DNA from: UMGS1933 sp045593405
GTDB lineage: Bacteria > Bacillota > Clostridia > TANB77 > CAG-508
Length of the DNA stretch: 64,000 bases
Direction: 5' to 3'
Assembly (NCBI GenBank): GCA_045593405.1
Contig: JAZNWN010000015.1
Span: forward strand, 124,001 to 188,000
Shown here: in pieces, positions 41,975 to 52,500 of the stretch
Layout: each line of letters starts with the position of its first letter
How positions within the stretch are numbered: position 1 is the first letter of the stretch
Translations under genes and position numbers: made by a program
Notes under the pieces: model-generated
The model's input: the letters and a program-made list of their open reading frames with translations, nothing else
Databases searched by the model: none
Told to the model about the DNA's origin: nothing

Positions 41975-43927
41975 ATGGGTACTAATCAAAATACTAATAA
42001 AAACAATAATCAAGAACCAAGTTTTGACGAATATCAAGCATATGAAGAACTACGTTTAATTTTTGTTATAGCAATTGAAACACAAAATTTTACTAATATT
42101 GAAGCTAGAATTTCTGCTTGGGAAAAGAAATACCCTTTAGCTGAATTTACAAATCCAGAAATAATAAGAAAAATCAAAACAATTTTAAATAAAGATTTTC
42201 TATCTCGCCTTTTAGGTGATTATCTAGCAGCCAAAGTACTTCATGAGCAAGAAAAACAAAAAAAAGCTTATGATTCTTTAAAAGAAATTATTGATAATGC
42301 GAAAAAATCTAAAAATTATAAAACTGCTCAAAAAGAAATTCGTAAATGGAAAGATAATTTACACGATAATGGGTTTTCTTTATATGATTTTAATCGTTTA
42401 TATAGAGCTAGAGTCTGTACTTTATTACTTCTTCCATCTAAAGAATTAAAAAATCAAGAACAAGCAACTGATGAATTAAAGAAAATTAAAGAAAATGGTA
42501 ATTCTATGGATAGCGAAGCATACTCTAGAGCTATAAACGACTGGCAAAACACCTATTCTATTGCAAATTTCCCAGAGAAATTACAAAAAGAATTAAATCA
42601 AATAACCACTGAAGTTTTTGACTCAATTTCTCAAAAAAGAACTAGTGAAAATGCTATTTCAGAAATAGAAGCAGTATTAGATTCAAAAGACAACCCTTTA
42701 CCTGCAAATGCTATAGCTTCTATTTTATCAAAGTACGATTATAAACGTTTTTCTCCAGAAGTTATTGCTTCTATCGAAAAATTAAGTATGCAGGCTATGT
42801 CTATTCAGGAATCTACTTTAGATAATGGTATACCAGATATAGATTTATCTGTACTTCCTACTATTTCTCCAATAGAAGCACGAGCCCTTACTGATTTACG
42901 CGATATATTAAATAAAACACCTCATGATATGGACACAATTTTAAATTGGATATATGTAAATAGAAAAATAAATTATTCTGAGTTTGCAAGAGAAAAAATT
43001 ATAAATCAATTTTTAAGTGTAGGTTACAAAATTCCTGTTCAAAACTCATACTCTATTCCTGAAACAAATCCTAACTTAGACTATAAAGATTTTTCTAAAG
43101 TTGATGATTTAAGACAAAGTGTTATTCTAAACTACTTAGGAATTATATCTCAAGGAAATAAAATAACTACAGAGGGAAAAGATAATATTATAGAAGCGCA
43201 TGCTATATCAACTAAAGAAGTCATAGCTGAGCAAGACAACTTAAAACCAACTATGTTTTTGGAAGTTTTTGATGATGTAATTGAACAACCAGAAACAGAA
43301 ACAGAAGATGAAAAAACTTATAATGAAAAAGGCGAAATAATTATTGATAAAAACGAAGAACTTATTTACAATATTTTTATTGAAGATATTATTGATAATC
43401 CATTAGCCACTTATTCAATTGCAACAGCTACAACAGACAAATCAGTAGAGCCTTTAACTAAACAACCAACTGTAGCTGAAGAATTGCCTGTAATCGAGGA
43501 ACCAACTGTAGCTGAAGAATTACCTGTAATTGAGGAATCAACTGTGGCTGAAAAATCACCTGTAATTGAGGAACCAACTGTGGCTGAAAAATCACCTGTA
43601 ATTGAGGAACCAGTACTATTTAAAGAGCCAGAAAAAGTTTTAGAGGCATCTTCTCAATTAGAAGATAAAGCCATTTCTATGGTTTCTGAAGAAGTTGCAT
43701 ATAACGATAGTATCATTGAAGAACCTCAATTAGAAGCTACTACTTCACCTGACAATACAGATTATGCATATTCTTTAACGATACAAGATGATGAAAACTT
43801 GGAGCAAGCCCAATCCTTATCAACTTATGTTGTTGTCGCAGCTCCTATATTAGCACAAGTACTTGAACCAAAATTAGAACGTTCACAAAGAAAAAGTAAA
43901 ATATTTGATAGAAATAAAGATCTATAA
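41975..43927 (+). CDS. Large acidic unknown protein with 12-residue tandem repeats
   Basis: A 650-residue protein I do not recognise; no signal peptide at the N-terminus (MGTNQNTNKNNNQEPSFD). Residues 15-330 are helical and appear to contain several related modules: RISAWEKKYPLAEFTNPEI, EIRKWKDNLHDNGFSLYDF, AINDWQNTYSIANFPEKL and ILNWIYVNRKINYSEFARE share a W...Y...F pattern, suggesting a degenerate 60-100-residue repeat. Residues 430-620 are acidic, with four 12-residue repeats (PTVAEELPVIEE type, residues 498-545). The last 30 residues are basic. On the plus strand alone. Confidence 0.75.
   Translation: MGTNQNTNKNNNQEPSFDEYQAYEELRLIFVIAIETQNFTNIEARISAWEKKYPLAEFTNPEIIRKIKTILNKDFLSRLLGDYLAAKVLHEQEKQKKAYDSLKEIIDNAKKSKNYKTAQKEIRKWKDNLHDNGFSLYDFNRLYRARVCTLLLLPSKELKNQEQATDELKKIKENGNSMDSEAYSRAINDWQNTYSIANFPEKLQKELNQITTEVFDSISQKRTSENAISEIEAVLDSKDNPLPANAIASILSKYDYKRFSPEVIASIEKLSMQAMSIQESTLDNGIPDIDLSVLPTISPIEARALTDLRDILNKTPHDMDTILNWIYVNRKINYSEFAREKIINQFLSVGYKIPVQNSYSIPETNPNLDYKDFSKVDDLRQSVILNYLGIISQGNKITTEGKDNIIEAHAISTKEVIAEQDNLKPTMFLEVFDDVIEQPETETEDEKTYNEKGEIIIDKNEELIYNIFIEDIIDNPLATYSIATATTDKSVEPLTKQPTVAEELPVIEEPTVAEELPVIEESTVAEKSPVIEEPTVAEKSPVIEEPVLFKEPEKVLEASSQLEDKAISMVSEEVAYNDSIIEEPQLEATTSPDNTDYAYSLTIQDDENLEQAQSLSTYVVVAAPILAQVLEPKLERSQRKSKIFDRNKDL
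43466..43609 (+). repeat. Four 36-base tandem repeats in coding sequence
   Basis: Encode PTVAEELPVIEE, PTVAEELPVIEE, STVAEKSPVIEE and PTVAEKSPVIEE. The proline-glutamate-rich phase suggests a flexible spacer whose length can change by slippage. Confidence 0.9.
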
Positions 43928-43929
43928 AA

Positions 43930-44011
43930 ATGTAGGGGCTGGGGGTTCCCCCTGTCCTTTAATATAGTGTATTATTAATTATTCAGGGTAGGTATGAATA
44001 CCTGCCCCTAT
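43930..44011. repeat. Dispersed palindromic repeat, two-arm form
   Basis: TGTAGGGGCTGGGGGTTCC..., spacer, then ...GGGTAGGTATGAATACCTGCCCCTA. The left arm is GC-rich and partly decayed. Between the 650-residue gene and convergent lgt. Confidence 0.7.
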
Positions 44012-44015
44012 CTTT

Positions 44016-44810
44016 TTAATCATTTTTCTTTCTTAATTCATGTAATTTGACCCCATAAATGGTTACACTCACCACAAATATGGCCACTGACAACACTTGT
44101 GATATTCTTATATTCCCCAACATTAAGCTATCTGTTCTTAAACCTTCCACAAAGGTTCTTTCTAGTGAATATAAAATTAAGTATGTAAAAACAATTTGTC
44201 CTTTAAAATTTCTCTTATTTTTTATAATAATTAAAAAAATAAATATTGTAAAACAAGCTAAACTTTCATAAAGAAAAGTTGGATGTACTTCTATATATTT
44301 TTCTGCTTCTACAATTCCCATCCTAAAAATATTTGTTGTCTCAATTCCATAAGCCTCAATATTTATAAAATTCCCCCATCTGCCTATTACTTGTCCTAGT
44401 ACTAATCCTGGTACTATATAGTCTAACATATCTAATATTTCAATTTTTCTTTTTTTACAAAATACAAAGCAAGTAATTGCTCCACCTATTATTGCTCCGT
44501 ATATTGCAAGTCCACCGTTTCGTACATTTAATATTTCTTTAGTATTTTGCACATAATACTCAAAATTAAATATTATATAGTATAATCTTGCGCATATTAT
44601 GGCTATTGGAATTACATATACGGATAAATCTATTATATTATTGAATCTAATATTATATAAACCATCTCTTTTTTTAAAAATAATTAATGCTAATATCATT
44701 GCCGTAACAGTTAGTATAGCATACCAATATATATCTATTCCAAATACTTTAAACGCAACTTTTGAAATATTAAATTCTAAATTCAATCCTGGAAATGTAA
44801 TTGTGTTCAT
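44016..44810 (-). CDS. lgt: Prolipoprotein diacylglyceryl transferase
   Basis: A 264-residue, seven-helix membrane enzyme that transfers diacylglycerol from phosphatidylglycerol to the lipobox cysteine. Family signatures: NGGLAIYGAIIGG near residue 98, GQVIGRWGNFINIEAYG near 138 and HPTFLYESLAC near 176, with the essential Arg of GRWGNF. ERTFVEGLRTDSL near 218 completes the set. TAC GGA in AIYGAI is ordinary. Preceded by AGAGGTGAGAA. Confidence 0.95.
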   Translation of the reverse strand: MNTITFPGLNLEFNISKVAFKVFGIDIYWYAILTVTAMILALIIFKKRDGLYNIRFNNIIDLSVYVIPIAIICARLYYIIFNFEYYVQNTKEILNVRNGGLAIYGAIIGGAITCFVFCKKRKIEILDMLDYIVPGLVLGQVIGRWGNFINIEAYGIETTNIFRMGIVEAEKYIEVHPTFLYESLACFTIFIFLIIIKNKRNFKGQIVFTYLILYSLERTFVEGLRTDSLMLGNIRISQVLSVAIFVVSVTIYGVKLHELRKKND

Positions 44811-44885
44811 TTCTCACCTCTTTGGAAAATAATAATTTGTACAATTCGTCTATAATTTAAGCCGTTTTGTATATTCTATAAAAAA

Positions 44886-46178
44886 TTATTTTCCTTTTAC
44901 TATAGATATTACTATATTTTCCTCTTTAAATACTTCTTTTAAAATGTTCTGTGCATATTCTTTTGTTACTTGGCTAAAGTTTTCTAAATAATCAAAACTG
45001 TTTATTCCTTTAAAATAATCAGAAATAAACATCCTTGCAATAGCAGATACGTCATTATATTCTTTTATATAACCACCATATATCATGTTTTTTATTCTTT
45101 TAAAATGTTCCTCATCTAATCCTTTTTCTTTAAATTCATTAATTTGATTACAAATTTCTTCTAATACTTTTTTAGGATCTTTTGATTGTCCTGTAATTGT
45201 TATATGTGCATATGTTTTCTCAAATTCATATTCCAAATAAGGCTCAGCCATAATTATTCCCTGCTCATATAATTTTTTATATGTTTTAGAGCTTTTTCCA
45301 ATTAGCATATTTAATAAAATCTCTATTGCTATGTGTTTTTTCACAACACTTTCTTTATCTTCTTTTTCACTTAATTTTGTATCTTTTATTCCGATTACAA
45401 ATAATGGCATACTTACTTCCATTATTTTAGAAATTTCTTTTCTAACAATTTTTGCAGGTTCTTCTTCTCTAATTCTTTTTATTTCTCCTAATGATTTTTC
45501 ATCCTTAACTATACGTTTTTTTATTTCTTCTACTAATTCTTCTGGAACAAAATCTCCTACCACACACATTACCATATTGCTCAAATTATAAAATGTGTTA
45601 TAGCATTTATAAAGTACCTCTTTATCTATTTCTTTTATTGATTCTACTGTTCCCGCAATATCTATAGTTATTGGATTAATTTCATACATACTTCTTATTG
45701 CATTCATATACACTGCCCAATCTGGAGCATCATCATACATCATTATTTCTTGAGATATAATTCCCTTTTCTTTATCAACATTTTCATCTGTAAAGTACGG
45801 GTGTTGTACATAATCCATAAGTTCATCTAAAGCAGGATAGAAATTATCTGTACATTCAAAAAGATAAGCTGTATGATTTGTTGTTGTATATGCATTTGCA
45901 TCTACTCCTATTTCAGTTAAAGTATCTAAGCTATTTTTTCCACTCTCTTGTTCAAACATTTTATGTTCTAAGTAATGTGCAATTCCCTCTGGAACTTCAG
46001 TCACTTCAGTTTCTCCAGGAACTATAAATTTATTATCTATAGAGCCATAATTTGTTGCCCAAATTACGTATTTTTTTTGTACACCTTTTTTAGGCATTAT
46101 CATTATTGTTAAACCATTTTCTAGTTTTTCTATATATAGTTTTTCTTTTACTTTTGAATTTTCTATAATTTGCATCAT
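44886..46178 (-). CDS. M16 zinc peptidase, YmfH-like
   Basis: A 430-residue insulinase-family protein. The inverted zinc motif HYLEHKMFE (HxxEH) is near residue 67, with the second glutamate about 75 residues on (KGIISQEIMMYDDAP near 138). Two LuxS/M16 halves are present. With the next gene it forms the ymfF-ymfH pair known in Firmicutes, in which one subunit is catalytic and the other is not, like mitochondrial processing peptidase; this is the catalytic member. ATC GGA in VIGIKD is an ordinary codon. Confidence 0.9.
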   Translation of the reverse strand: MMQIIENSKVKEKLYIEKLENGLTIMIMPKKGVQKKYVIWATNYGSIDNKFIVPGETEVTEVPEGIAHYLEHKMFEQESGKNSLDTLTEIGVDANAYTTTNHTAYLFECTDNFYPALDELMDYVQHPYFTDENVDKEKGIISQEIMMYDDAPDWAVYMNAIRSMYEINPITIDIAGTVESIKEIDKEVLYKCYNTFYNLSNMVMCVVGDFVPEELVEEIKKRIVKDEKSLGEIKRIREEEPAKIVRKEISKIMEVSMPLFVIGIKDTKLSEKEDKESVVKKHIAIEILLNMLIGKSSKTYKKLYEQGIIMAEPYLEYEFEKTYAHITITGQSKDPKKVLEEICNQINEFKEKGLDEEHFKRIKNMIYGGYIKEYNDVSAIARMFISDYFKGINSFDYLENFSQVTKEYAQNILKEVFKEENIVISIVKGK

Positions 46179-46209
46179 TCTCTCCTCTCAAAATTTATTA
46201 AAAATAAAA

Positions 46210-46379
46210 AATAATAATTTATGCGAATATGTTTATTGCAAAAGGGACTACAAAGGCTACACAAGAAACCTCCTTTAATAAGGGAGGTGGCAGTGCGTAA
46301 GCACTGACGGAGGGTTCTTAAACACTTGAAAAAGAACCCCCAGTCACCTAGCGGTGACAGCCCCCTTGTTAAAGGGGCT
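46210..46379. repeat. Duplicated word plus second-family repeat
   Basis: 46210-46245 is the 36-base word shared with 41763-41798. 46264-46379 is a roughly 115-base element also found at 62489-62606: AGAAACCTCCTTTAATAAGG, GGTGGCAGTGCGTAAGCACT, GACGGAGGGTTCTT, a variable centre, then AAGAACCCCCAGTCACC and CCCCTTGTTAAAGGGG. The ends pair with each other, so the RNA would fold into one long imperfect hairpin with side arms. Confidence 0.85.
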
Positions 46380-46438
46380 TTTTTTAATTCTTCGAAGTAT
46401 CTCTCGCATAAATTACTATTTTATATTCTAAACGTTTA

Positions 46439-47713
46439 TTAATTCCTTAAAAAATAAATAGTATTAATCTTTACGTTTTGAGCAACTTTTTGTATATCCT
46501 CTTTAGTTATTTTTTTAATTTTTTCTTCATACTCTTCAAATGTTATGAATTTATCTGCGAGTTCTTGACCTAAATAATAAGTTAATTCTGCGTCTTGTTC
46601 TTCTCGAGTTGTCTTTAAACCCGAAACCACATATTTTTTTGCATTTTCAATATCTCCTTCAGTAAATTCACCATTTTTCATAGCTTCTAGCTGTTCTTTT
46701 ACTACCTTTACAGCTTTTTCGTAATTATCTATCTCAATTCCACATCTAATATATATATTATTTTTTGTTTTAATATAGTTTGATCTTGCAGTATATGCCA
46801 AACTTTCTCTTTCTCTTACGTTTTGGAATAGCTTTGATGTTGCTCCTTCCCCTAAAATAACATTATATAAAGATATTTTATAATTACTATCTTCTTCATT
46901 TAGATTAACATCCGTTCCTATTACAAGTTTTCCTTGTGTTATGTCCATTTTTTCTTCAATTTCTTTTGCTTCTCCAGCATTTAAATTAAATGATTTTTCT
47001 GAATTTATAATATGAATATCTGCTCTTTCTTGTAACTTTTGTATATTCTCATTTTGTTTCGTAGCAGTCAATACTTCCTCCTCTTTTATATTTCCTGAAA
47101 CAAATATATCTATTTTTGCAGTATTTATTAAGCTTTTATAATGTTCATATAAGTTTTCACCATCTATTGCTCCTAAATCTTCTATATAACCATATTTGTA
47201 AAGTCCATATATTTTATTTTTGTACATTTCTTCTACACATCTCTCAAAAGCATATCTATCTTTATTATCTATTTTTGCTTCAATGATTTGTTTCATGTTT
47301 TCTTTTTCAGTCTTTAAATATTTTTCATTAAATTTATTGTCTTCTATTAATGGGTTAAATATTATATCTAATAATAAATTTATACCTTTAGTTAGGTTAT
47401 TTTCCCCAGTTTCTAAAAATTCATCATTTACCATTTCTAAATAGAACTTAAGTATTTGGTTATCTCCCGTTTTTTCTATACCACAGTCAAATGTTGCTCC
47501 ATACATATTTTCAAGCGCAATACTTATTTCTTCTTGTGACTTTAGATTATTTGTCCCCCTTCTTAGTACTGCTGGTATTATTGCATTATATGTGACCATT
47601 TCCCTACTTAATGGTACTGTTAAAAAAATAGCAATTAAATTTGTCTTAAACTTTTCTGTTCCAATGCAATGAAGATTTACACTTTTTTTTATTTCTTCTG
47701 TTTTATATGACAT
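46439..47713 (-). CDS. M16 peptidase-like protein without zinc motif, YmfF-like
   Basis: A 424-residue insulinase-fold protein. The region where HxxEH should lie (LRRGTNNLKSQEEISIALEN) lacks it, as in YmfF and other non-catalytic M16 subunits. C-terminal half has the conserved LAYTARSNY near residue 313 and KYVVSGLKTTREEQD near 367, the arginine-tyrosine region that closes over substrate. Most likely the partner of the downstream YmfH-like protease, separated from it by a repeat-filled gap of 260 bases. Confidence 0.88.
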   Translation of the reverse strand: MSYKTEEIKKSVNLHCIGTEKFKTNLIAIFLTVPLSREMVTYNAIIPAVLRRGTNNLKSQEEISIALENMYGATFDCGIEKTGDNQILKFYLEMVNDEFLETGENNLTKGINLLLDIIFNPLIEDNKFNEKYLKTEKENMKQIIEAKIDNKDRYAFERCVEEMYKNKIYGLYKYGYIEDLGAIDGENLYEHYKSLINTAKIDIFVSGNIKEEEVLTATKQNENIQKLQERADIHIINSEKSFNLNAGEAKEIEEKMDITQGKLVIGTDVNLNEEDSNYKISLYNVILGEGATSKLFQNVRERESLAYTARSNYIKTKNNIYIRCGIEIDNYEKAVKVVKEQLEAMKNGEFTEGDIENAKKYVVSGLKTTREEQDAELTYYLGQELADKFITFEEYEEKIKKITKEDIQKVAQNVKINTIYFLRN

Positions 47714-47792
47714 AATAAAATCTCCTTTATATTTAGATTTTTCCCTTGTATTGTTTATTTATTCCTACAAAATAATTATTTATTATAACTTC

Positions 47793-47875
47793 TGTAGGGG
47801 TCGCACCCCTGGGCGACCCGTAATTAAATTTATATTTAAAACATTTACGGGGCACCGAAGGCTACACCCCCTACA
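47793..47875. repeat. Dispersed palindromic repeat, two-arm form
   Basis: TGTAGGGGTCGCACCCCTGGGCGACCC, an AT-rich spacer, then GGGGCACCGAAGGCTACACCCCCTACA. It resembles the copy at 3590-3667. Confidence 0.8.
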
Positions 47876-47953
47876 CTGTTAAAAATTATTTATTTTAAAA
47901 TAAAAAGGCGAAAAGTATTTGTTTCTTACCTTCTCACCTCTAATTTCTATTTT

Positions 47954-48124
47954 TTAAAATTTTCTTTTTCTAGCTGCTTCTGATTTTTTCTTTCTTTTTA
48001 CACTTGGTTTTTCATAATGTTCTCTTTTTCTAACCTCTTGTAATACACCATTTCTTACACATTGTCTTTTAAATCTTCTTAATGCATCTTCTATATTTCC
48101 ATTATTAACTTTAATTTCTGCCAT
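47954..48124 (-). CDS. rpsU: Ribosomal protein S21
   Basis: A 56-residue small-subunit protein. It has the family core ALRRFKRQCVRNGVLQEVRKRE and a basic tail (KRKKKSEAARKRKF). The start is the ATG preceded by GGGAGGGAAACAAAAA; the longer open frames upstream are leader. A perfect promoter lies 60 bases upstream. Confidence 0.96.
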   Translation of the reverse strand: MAEIKVNNGNIEDALRRFKRQCVRNGVLQEVRKREHYEKPSVKRKKKSEAARKRKF

Positions 48125-48184
48125 TTTTTGTTTCCCTCCCCCCGCTTTTTCTCTCCTATTGCTGGGATTATCATAACTTTGTAT

Positions 48185-48213
48185 ATTATACAAAAAAATG
48201 CTAGTTTTGTCAA
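48185..48213 (-). promoter_or_regulatory. Perfect sigma-A promoter of rpsU
   Basis: TTGACA (48208-48213), 17-base spacer, TATAAT (48185-48190). Confidence 0.9.
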
Positions 48214-48233
48214 TAGTTCCATATAAAAAATGT

Positions 48234-48303
48234 TGTAGGGGCGCATGATTGCGCCCCACAAAAAATCAATATATAATTTAGGGCGCAATCATGCGCCCCT
48301 ACA
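48234..48303. repeat. Dispersed palindromic repeat, two simple hairpins
   Basis: TGTAGGGGCGCATGATTGCGCCCCACA and GGGCGCAATCATGCGCCCCTACA separated by an AT-rich 20-base spacer. The two arms are also complementary to each other, so a single long hairpin is possible. Confidence 0.85.
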
Positions 48304-48306
48304 GTT

Positions 48307-49254
48307 CTATTTATCGTATTCAAATAAATCTCCTAAAGCTTGTCCTTCATTTATTCTCCTTATTGCTTCTGCAAATAATGGTGCTATTGAAACTACTTTT
48401 ACTTTATCTATTTGTTTTTCAGGTTCTAATGGTATTGTATTTGTTACTACTAGTTCTTTAATTGGTGATTTTACAATTCTCTCTATCGCTGGTCCAACTA
48501 ATACTCCATGTGTTGCACCTGCATATATTTCTTTTGCTCCATGCTCTTTTAATATATTTGCTGCTTCAACAAGAGTTCCTGCTGTACTTACTTCATCATC
48601 AAATATTAATGCTGTTTTTCCCTTTACATCTCCTATTATATTTGTTGCTACGGCATTATCATTATTAGATTCTCTTCTTTTATCTATTAATGCAAGTGGA
48701 CATTCAAAAAATTCTGAATACTTATATGCTTTTTTTGAACTTCCAGCATCTGTAGCTACTACTACTATATCTTCTAATTCTTTATTTTGGAAATATTTTT
48801 CTAATAAATGTTTTCCTGTTAATCTATCACATTTAATGTCAAAATATGCTTGTATTGCAGGATTATGCAAATCACATGTTATTACTCTATCAGCACCTGC
48901 CGCTTCTAAAAGTTGTGCCATTAATTTTGCTGTTACTGGTATTCTTGGTTGGTCTTTTTTATCTGATCTTGAATACATAAAATATGGTAACACTGCTGTT
49001 ATTCTTTTTGCAGATGCTCTTTTAGCTGCATCAATTGTAATTAATAATTCCATAATTCTTTCATTTACTGGTGGTTCTGTTGTTTGTACTATGTATACGT
49101 CATAATCTCTTACTGTTTCTTTAAATTGCACAAAGTTATTATCATTTTTAAACTTAAAAGAATCTTTTTCTCCCATTGGTAATCCTAAGCAATCACATAC
49201 CTCTTTTGTAAATTTTTCTGCTGATTTACAAGCAAAAATCTTAATCTTATTCAC
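48307..49254 (-). CDS. prs: Ribose-phosphate pyrophosphokinase
   Basis: A 315-residue PRPP synthase. VVQTTEPPVNERIMELLIT near residue 56 (ATP side), TCDLHNPAIQAYFDI near 126 (metal site), VVATDAGSSKKA near 160 and the PRPP loop IFDDEVSTAGT near 216 are in place. Start at the GTG at 49254, seven bases after GGAGG. The gene provides PRPP for nucleotide, histidine and NAD synthesis, and for the phosphoribosyl chemistry used elsewhere. Confidence 0.95.
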   Translation of the reverse strand: MNKIKIFACKSAEKFTKEVCDCLGLPMGEKDSFKFKNDNNFVQFKETVRDYDVYIVQTTEPPVNERIMELLITIDAAKRASAKRITAVLPYFMYSRSDKKDQPRIPVTAKLMAQLLEAAGADRVITCDLHNPAIQAYFDIKCDRLTGKHLLEKYFQNKELEDIVVVATDAGSSKKAYKYSEFFECPLALIDKRRESNNDNAVATNIIGDVKGKTALIFDDEVSTAGTLVEAANILKEHGAKEIYAGATHGVLVGPAIERIVKSPIKELVVTNTIPLEPEKQIDKVKVVSIAPLFAEAIRRINEGQALGDLFEYDK

Positions 49255-49370
49255 AATAATTCCTCCCAAAAATAAATTTTATGTCGAAAAAAATCACGTG
49301 CACATTTATTTTAACACTTTTTATTTTTTATTTCAACCAAAAATGAATAATTTGTAAGAAAATAAAAAAT

Positions 49371-49453
49371 TGTAAGGGCTAGGGTTCCACCCCTGCCCCT
49401 CCATTTTTTGATTAGCCTTCTAAGAACTGGTCGCTCTAGGGTGCGACCCCTAC
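49371..49453. repeat. Dispersed palindromic repeat, two-arm, decayed
   Basis: TGTAAGGGCTAGGGTTCCACCCCTGCCCC..., then ...GGTCGCTCTAGGGTGCGACCCCTACA. Between prs and rpoC. Confidence 0.7.
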
Positions 49454-49485
49454 ATATCTAAATTCCAAATACTTAACACAAAAAC

Positions 49486-49509
49486 AAAGAGGACTTTAAT
49501 GTCCTCTTT
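49486..49509 (-). terminator. Terminator of the rpoBC operon
   Basis: Stem AAAGAGGAC/GTCCTCTTT with a 6-base loop and GTTTTTGTG on the minus strand; it begins 5 bases after the rpoC stop. Confidence 0.88.
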
Positions 49510-49513
49510 ATTT

Positions 49514-52500
49514 TTATTCTTCAACTTCTACAGCTTCTTCTTGTTTTTCGTTTTCTGCTCTTGCTATTACATTTTTGTAATTTGGCATACCTGTTCCTGC
49601 TGGAATTAATTTTCCTATGATAACGTTTTCTTTTAGTCCTATTAGAGAATCTCTCTTTCCTTTTATTGCTGCTTCTGTTAATACTCTTGTTGTTTCTTGG
49701 AAAGATGCTGCTGATAAGAAACTTTCTGTTGCAAGTGATGCTTTTGTTATTCCAAGTAATACTCTTGTTCCTGTTGCTTCTTTCTTTCCTTCTTCTCTCA
49801 TTTGTTTGTTCATTTCTTCTAATTCATTTCTGTCTATTAATGAACCTGCAAATAAGTTTGTATCACCTGGATCTTCAATTTTAACTCTCTTAAGCATTTG
49901 TCTACCAATTACTTCAATATGTTTATCATTTATATCAACACCTTGGTTTCTATAAACTTTTTGAACTTCTGAAGTTAAGTATTTAAATACTCCTTCTGGT
50001 CCTTTTATTGCAAGTATTTCACTTGGATTTATTGAACCTTCTGTAATTGCTTCTCCTGCTTCTATTTCGTCTCCATCTTTTACTCTTAGTTTTGATCCAA
50101 AGCTAATTAAGTATGTTTTTGCATTGTCTTTACCTGTCACTGTTACTTCTTTTCTCTTCTTAGAATCTGCAATAGAAACTTTTCCGCTTATTTCAGAAAT
50201 TACTGCAACACCCTTTGGTTTTCTTGCTTCAAATAACTCTTCAACCCTTGGAAGACCTTGTGTGATATCTCCTCCAGCAACACCTCCAGTGTGGAAAGTT
50301 CTCATTGTAAGCTGAGTACCTGGTTCACCGATTGATTGTGCAGCTATAATACCAACTGCTTCTCCTATATTTACTTCTTTTCTTGTTGCTAAGCCCATAC
50401 CATAACATTTAGCACATACACCATGTTTTGTTTTACATCCAAGTGCTGAACGCACTTTAACACTTGTATATCCTGCGCTAATTATTTTATCTGCAATATC
50501 TGTTGAAATTAATGTGTCATTATCCACAATTAATTCGCCTGTTTGTGGATTTACTATATTTTCATAAGCATATCTTCCTACTAATCTTTCATGTAGTTTT
50601 TCTATTATTTGATTTCCGTCTTTAATATCTGTTACTTCAATATATTCATCTGTTCCACAATCATGTTCTCTAACTATAATATCTTGAGAAACATCAACTA
50701 ATCTTCTTGTTAAGTATCCAGAGTCAGCTGTTCTTAAGGCAGTATCAGCTAAACCTTTTCTAGCACCGTGAGATGAAATAAAGTATTCTAAAGCATCTAG
50801 ACCTTCTCTAAAGCATGCTTTGATTGGAATTTCTACCGCTTTACCAGATGTATTGGCCATAAGACCACGCATACCAGCAATTTGGCGTAATTGGTTCATA
50901 TTACCTCTGGCTCCAGATTGTGCCATCATATATATTGGGTTTAATTCATCAAAGTTACCTTTCATTGCTTCTGTAACATCGTCTGTTGCTTTTTCCCATA
51001 CTTTGATAACAGAATCATATCTTTCGTCGTTTGTTATTAAACCACGTTTATATTGTTTTGCTATTTCTTCTACTTGTTTTTCTGATTCTGCTAAAATTTG
51101 TTTTTTAGCTTCTGGAACTGCAACGTCTGCAACTGATACTGTAAATGCACCTTTTGTTGCATATTTGTATCCTAGAGTTTTAATATAGTCTAATACTTCT
51201 GCTGTTACATTTAATCCATGAACATCAATACATTTTGCAATTATTGAGCCTAAATTTTTCTTCATAACAGGGAAATTAATTTCTTTTTGGAATTCGTTTT
51301 CTGGTTTGCTTCTATCAACAAAGCCTAAATCTTGTGGAATTCCTTGGTTAAATATTATTTTTCCTGCTGTTGTTTCTATAGTTCTGGTTATTTCTTCTTC
51401 ATCTACAGTTTTTGTAATTCTTACTTTTACTTTAGCATGTAAACCTAAGTCTCCATTTTGGTATGCAAGAAGAACTTCGTCCTCATCTATAAAATACATA
51501 CCTTCTCCTAGTTCTCCTTTTACCTCCATTGTTAAGTAATAACTTCCAAGAATCATATCTTGAGTTGGAACTGTTACTGGTTTACCATCTTGTGGTTTAA
51601 GTAAGTTATTTACTGATAGCATCAAATATCTTGCTTCTGCTTGTGCTTCTGGTGATAATGGAACGTGAACTGCCATTTGGTCACCGTCGAAGTCAGCATT
51701 AAATGCTGTACAAACTAATGGATGTAGTTTTATAGCTCTACCTTCTACTAGTACTGGTTCAAATGCTTGTATACCTAATCTGTGAAGTGTTGGGGCACGG
51801 TTTAACATTACTGGGTGATCTTGAATAACCTCTTCTAAAATATCCCATACTTCTGGTCTCAATTTTTCTACCATTCTCTTAGCATTTTTAATATTATGTG
51901 CTAATCCTCTTCCAACTAATTCCTTCATAACAAATGGTTTAAATAACTCAATTGCCATTTCTTTTGGAAGACCACATTGATAGATTTTTAGCTCTGGTCC
52001 AACTACTATAACTGAACGTCCAGAGTAGTCAACCCTTTTTCCTAATAAGTTTTGTCTAAATCTACCTTGTTTTCCTTTTAGCATATCTGATAATGATTTT
52101 AATGGTCTATTTCCAGCACCTGTAACTGGTCTTCCACGTCTACCATTATCTATTAATGCATCTACAGATTCTTGAAGCATTCTTTTTTCATTTCTTACGA
52201 TTATTTCTGGAGCTCCAAGCTCTAATAATCTTTTTAATCTGTTATTTCTGTTTATTACCCTTCTATATAAGTCATTTAAGTCAGATGTGGCAAATCTACC
52301 ACCATCTAATTGAACCATTGGTCTTATTTCTGGTGGAATTACTGGAATAACACTCATTACCATCCATTCTGGTTTATTTCCAGATATTCTAAAGCTTTCA
52401 ACTGTATCTAATCTTTTTACAAGTTTTGCCTTTTTTTGTTCAGTTGATTTTTCTATTTCTTTATTTAATTTGGCTGATAATTTTTCTAAATCTATCTCTT

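Noticed and set aside
43466..43609. CRISPR-like array
   Set aside because: The 36-base units are directly adjacent without spacers and encode an in-frame peptide repeat.
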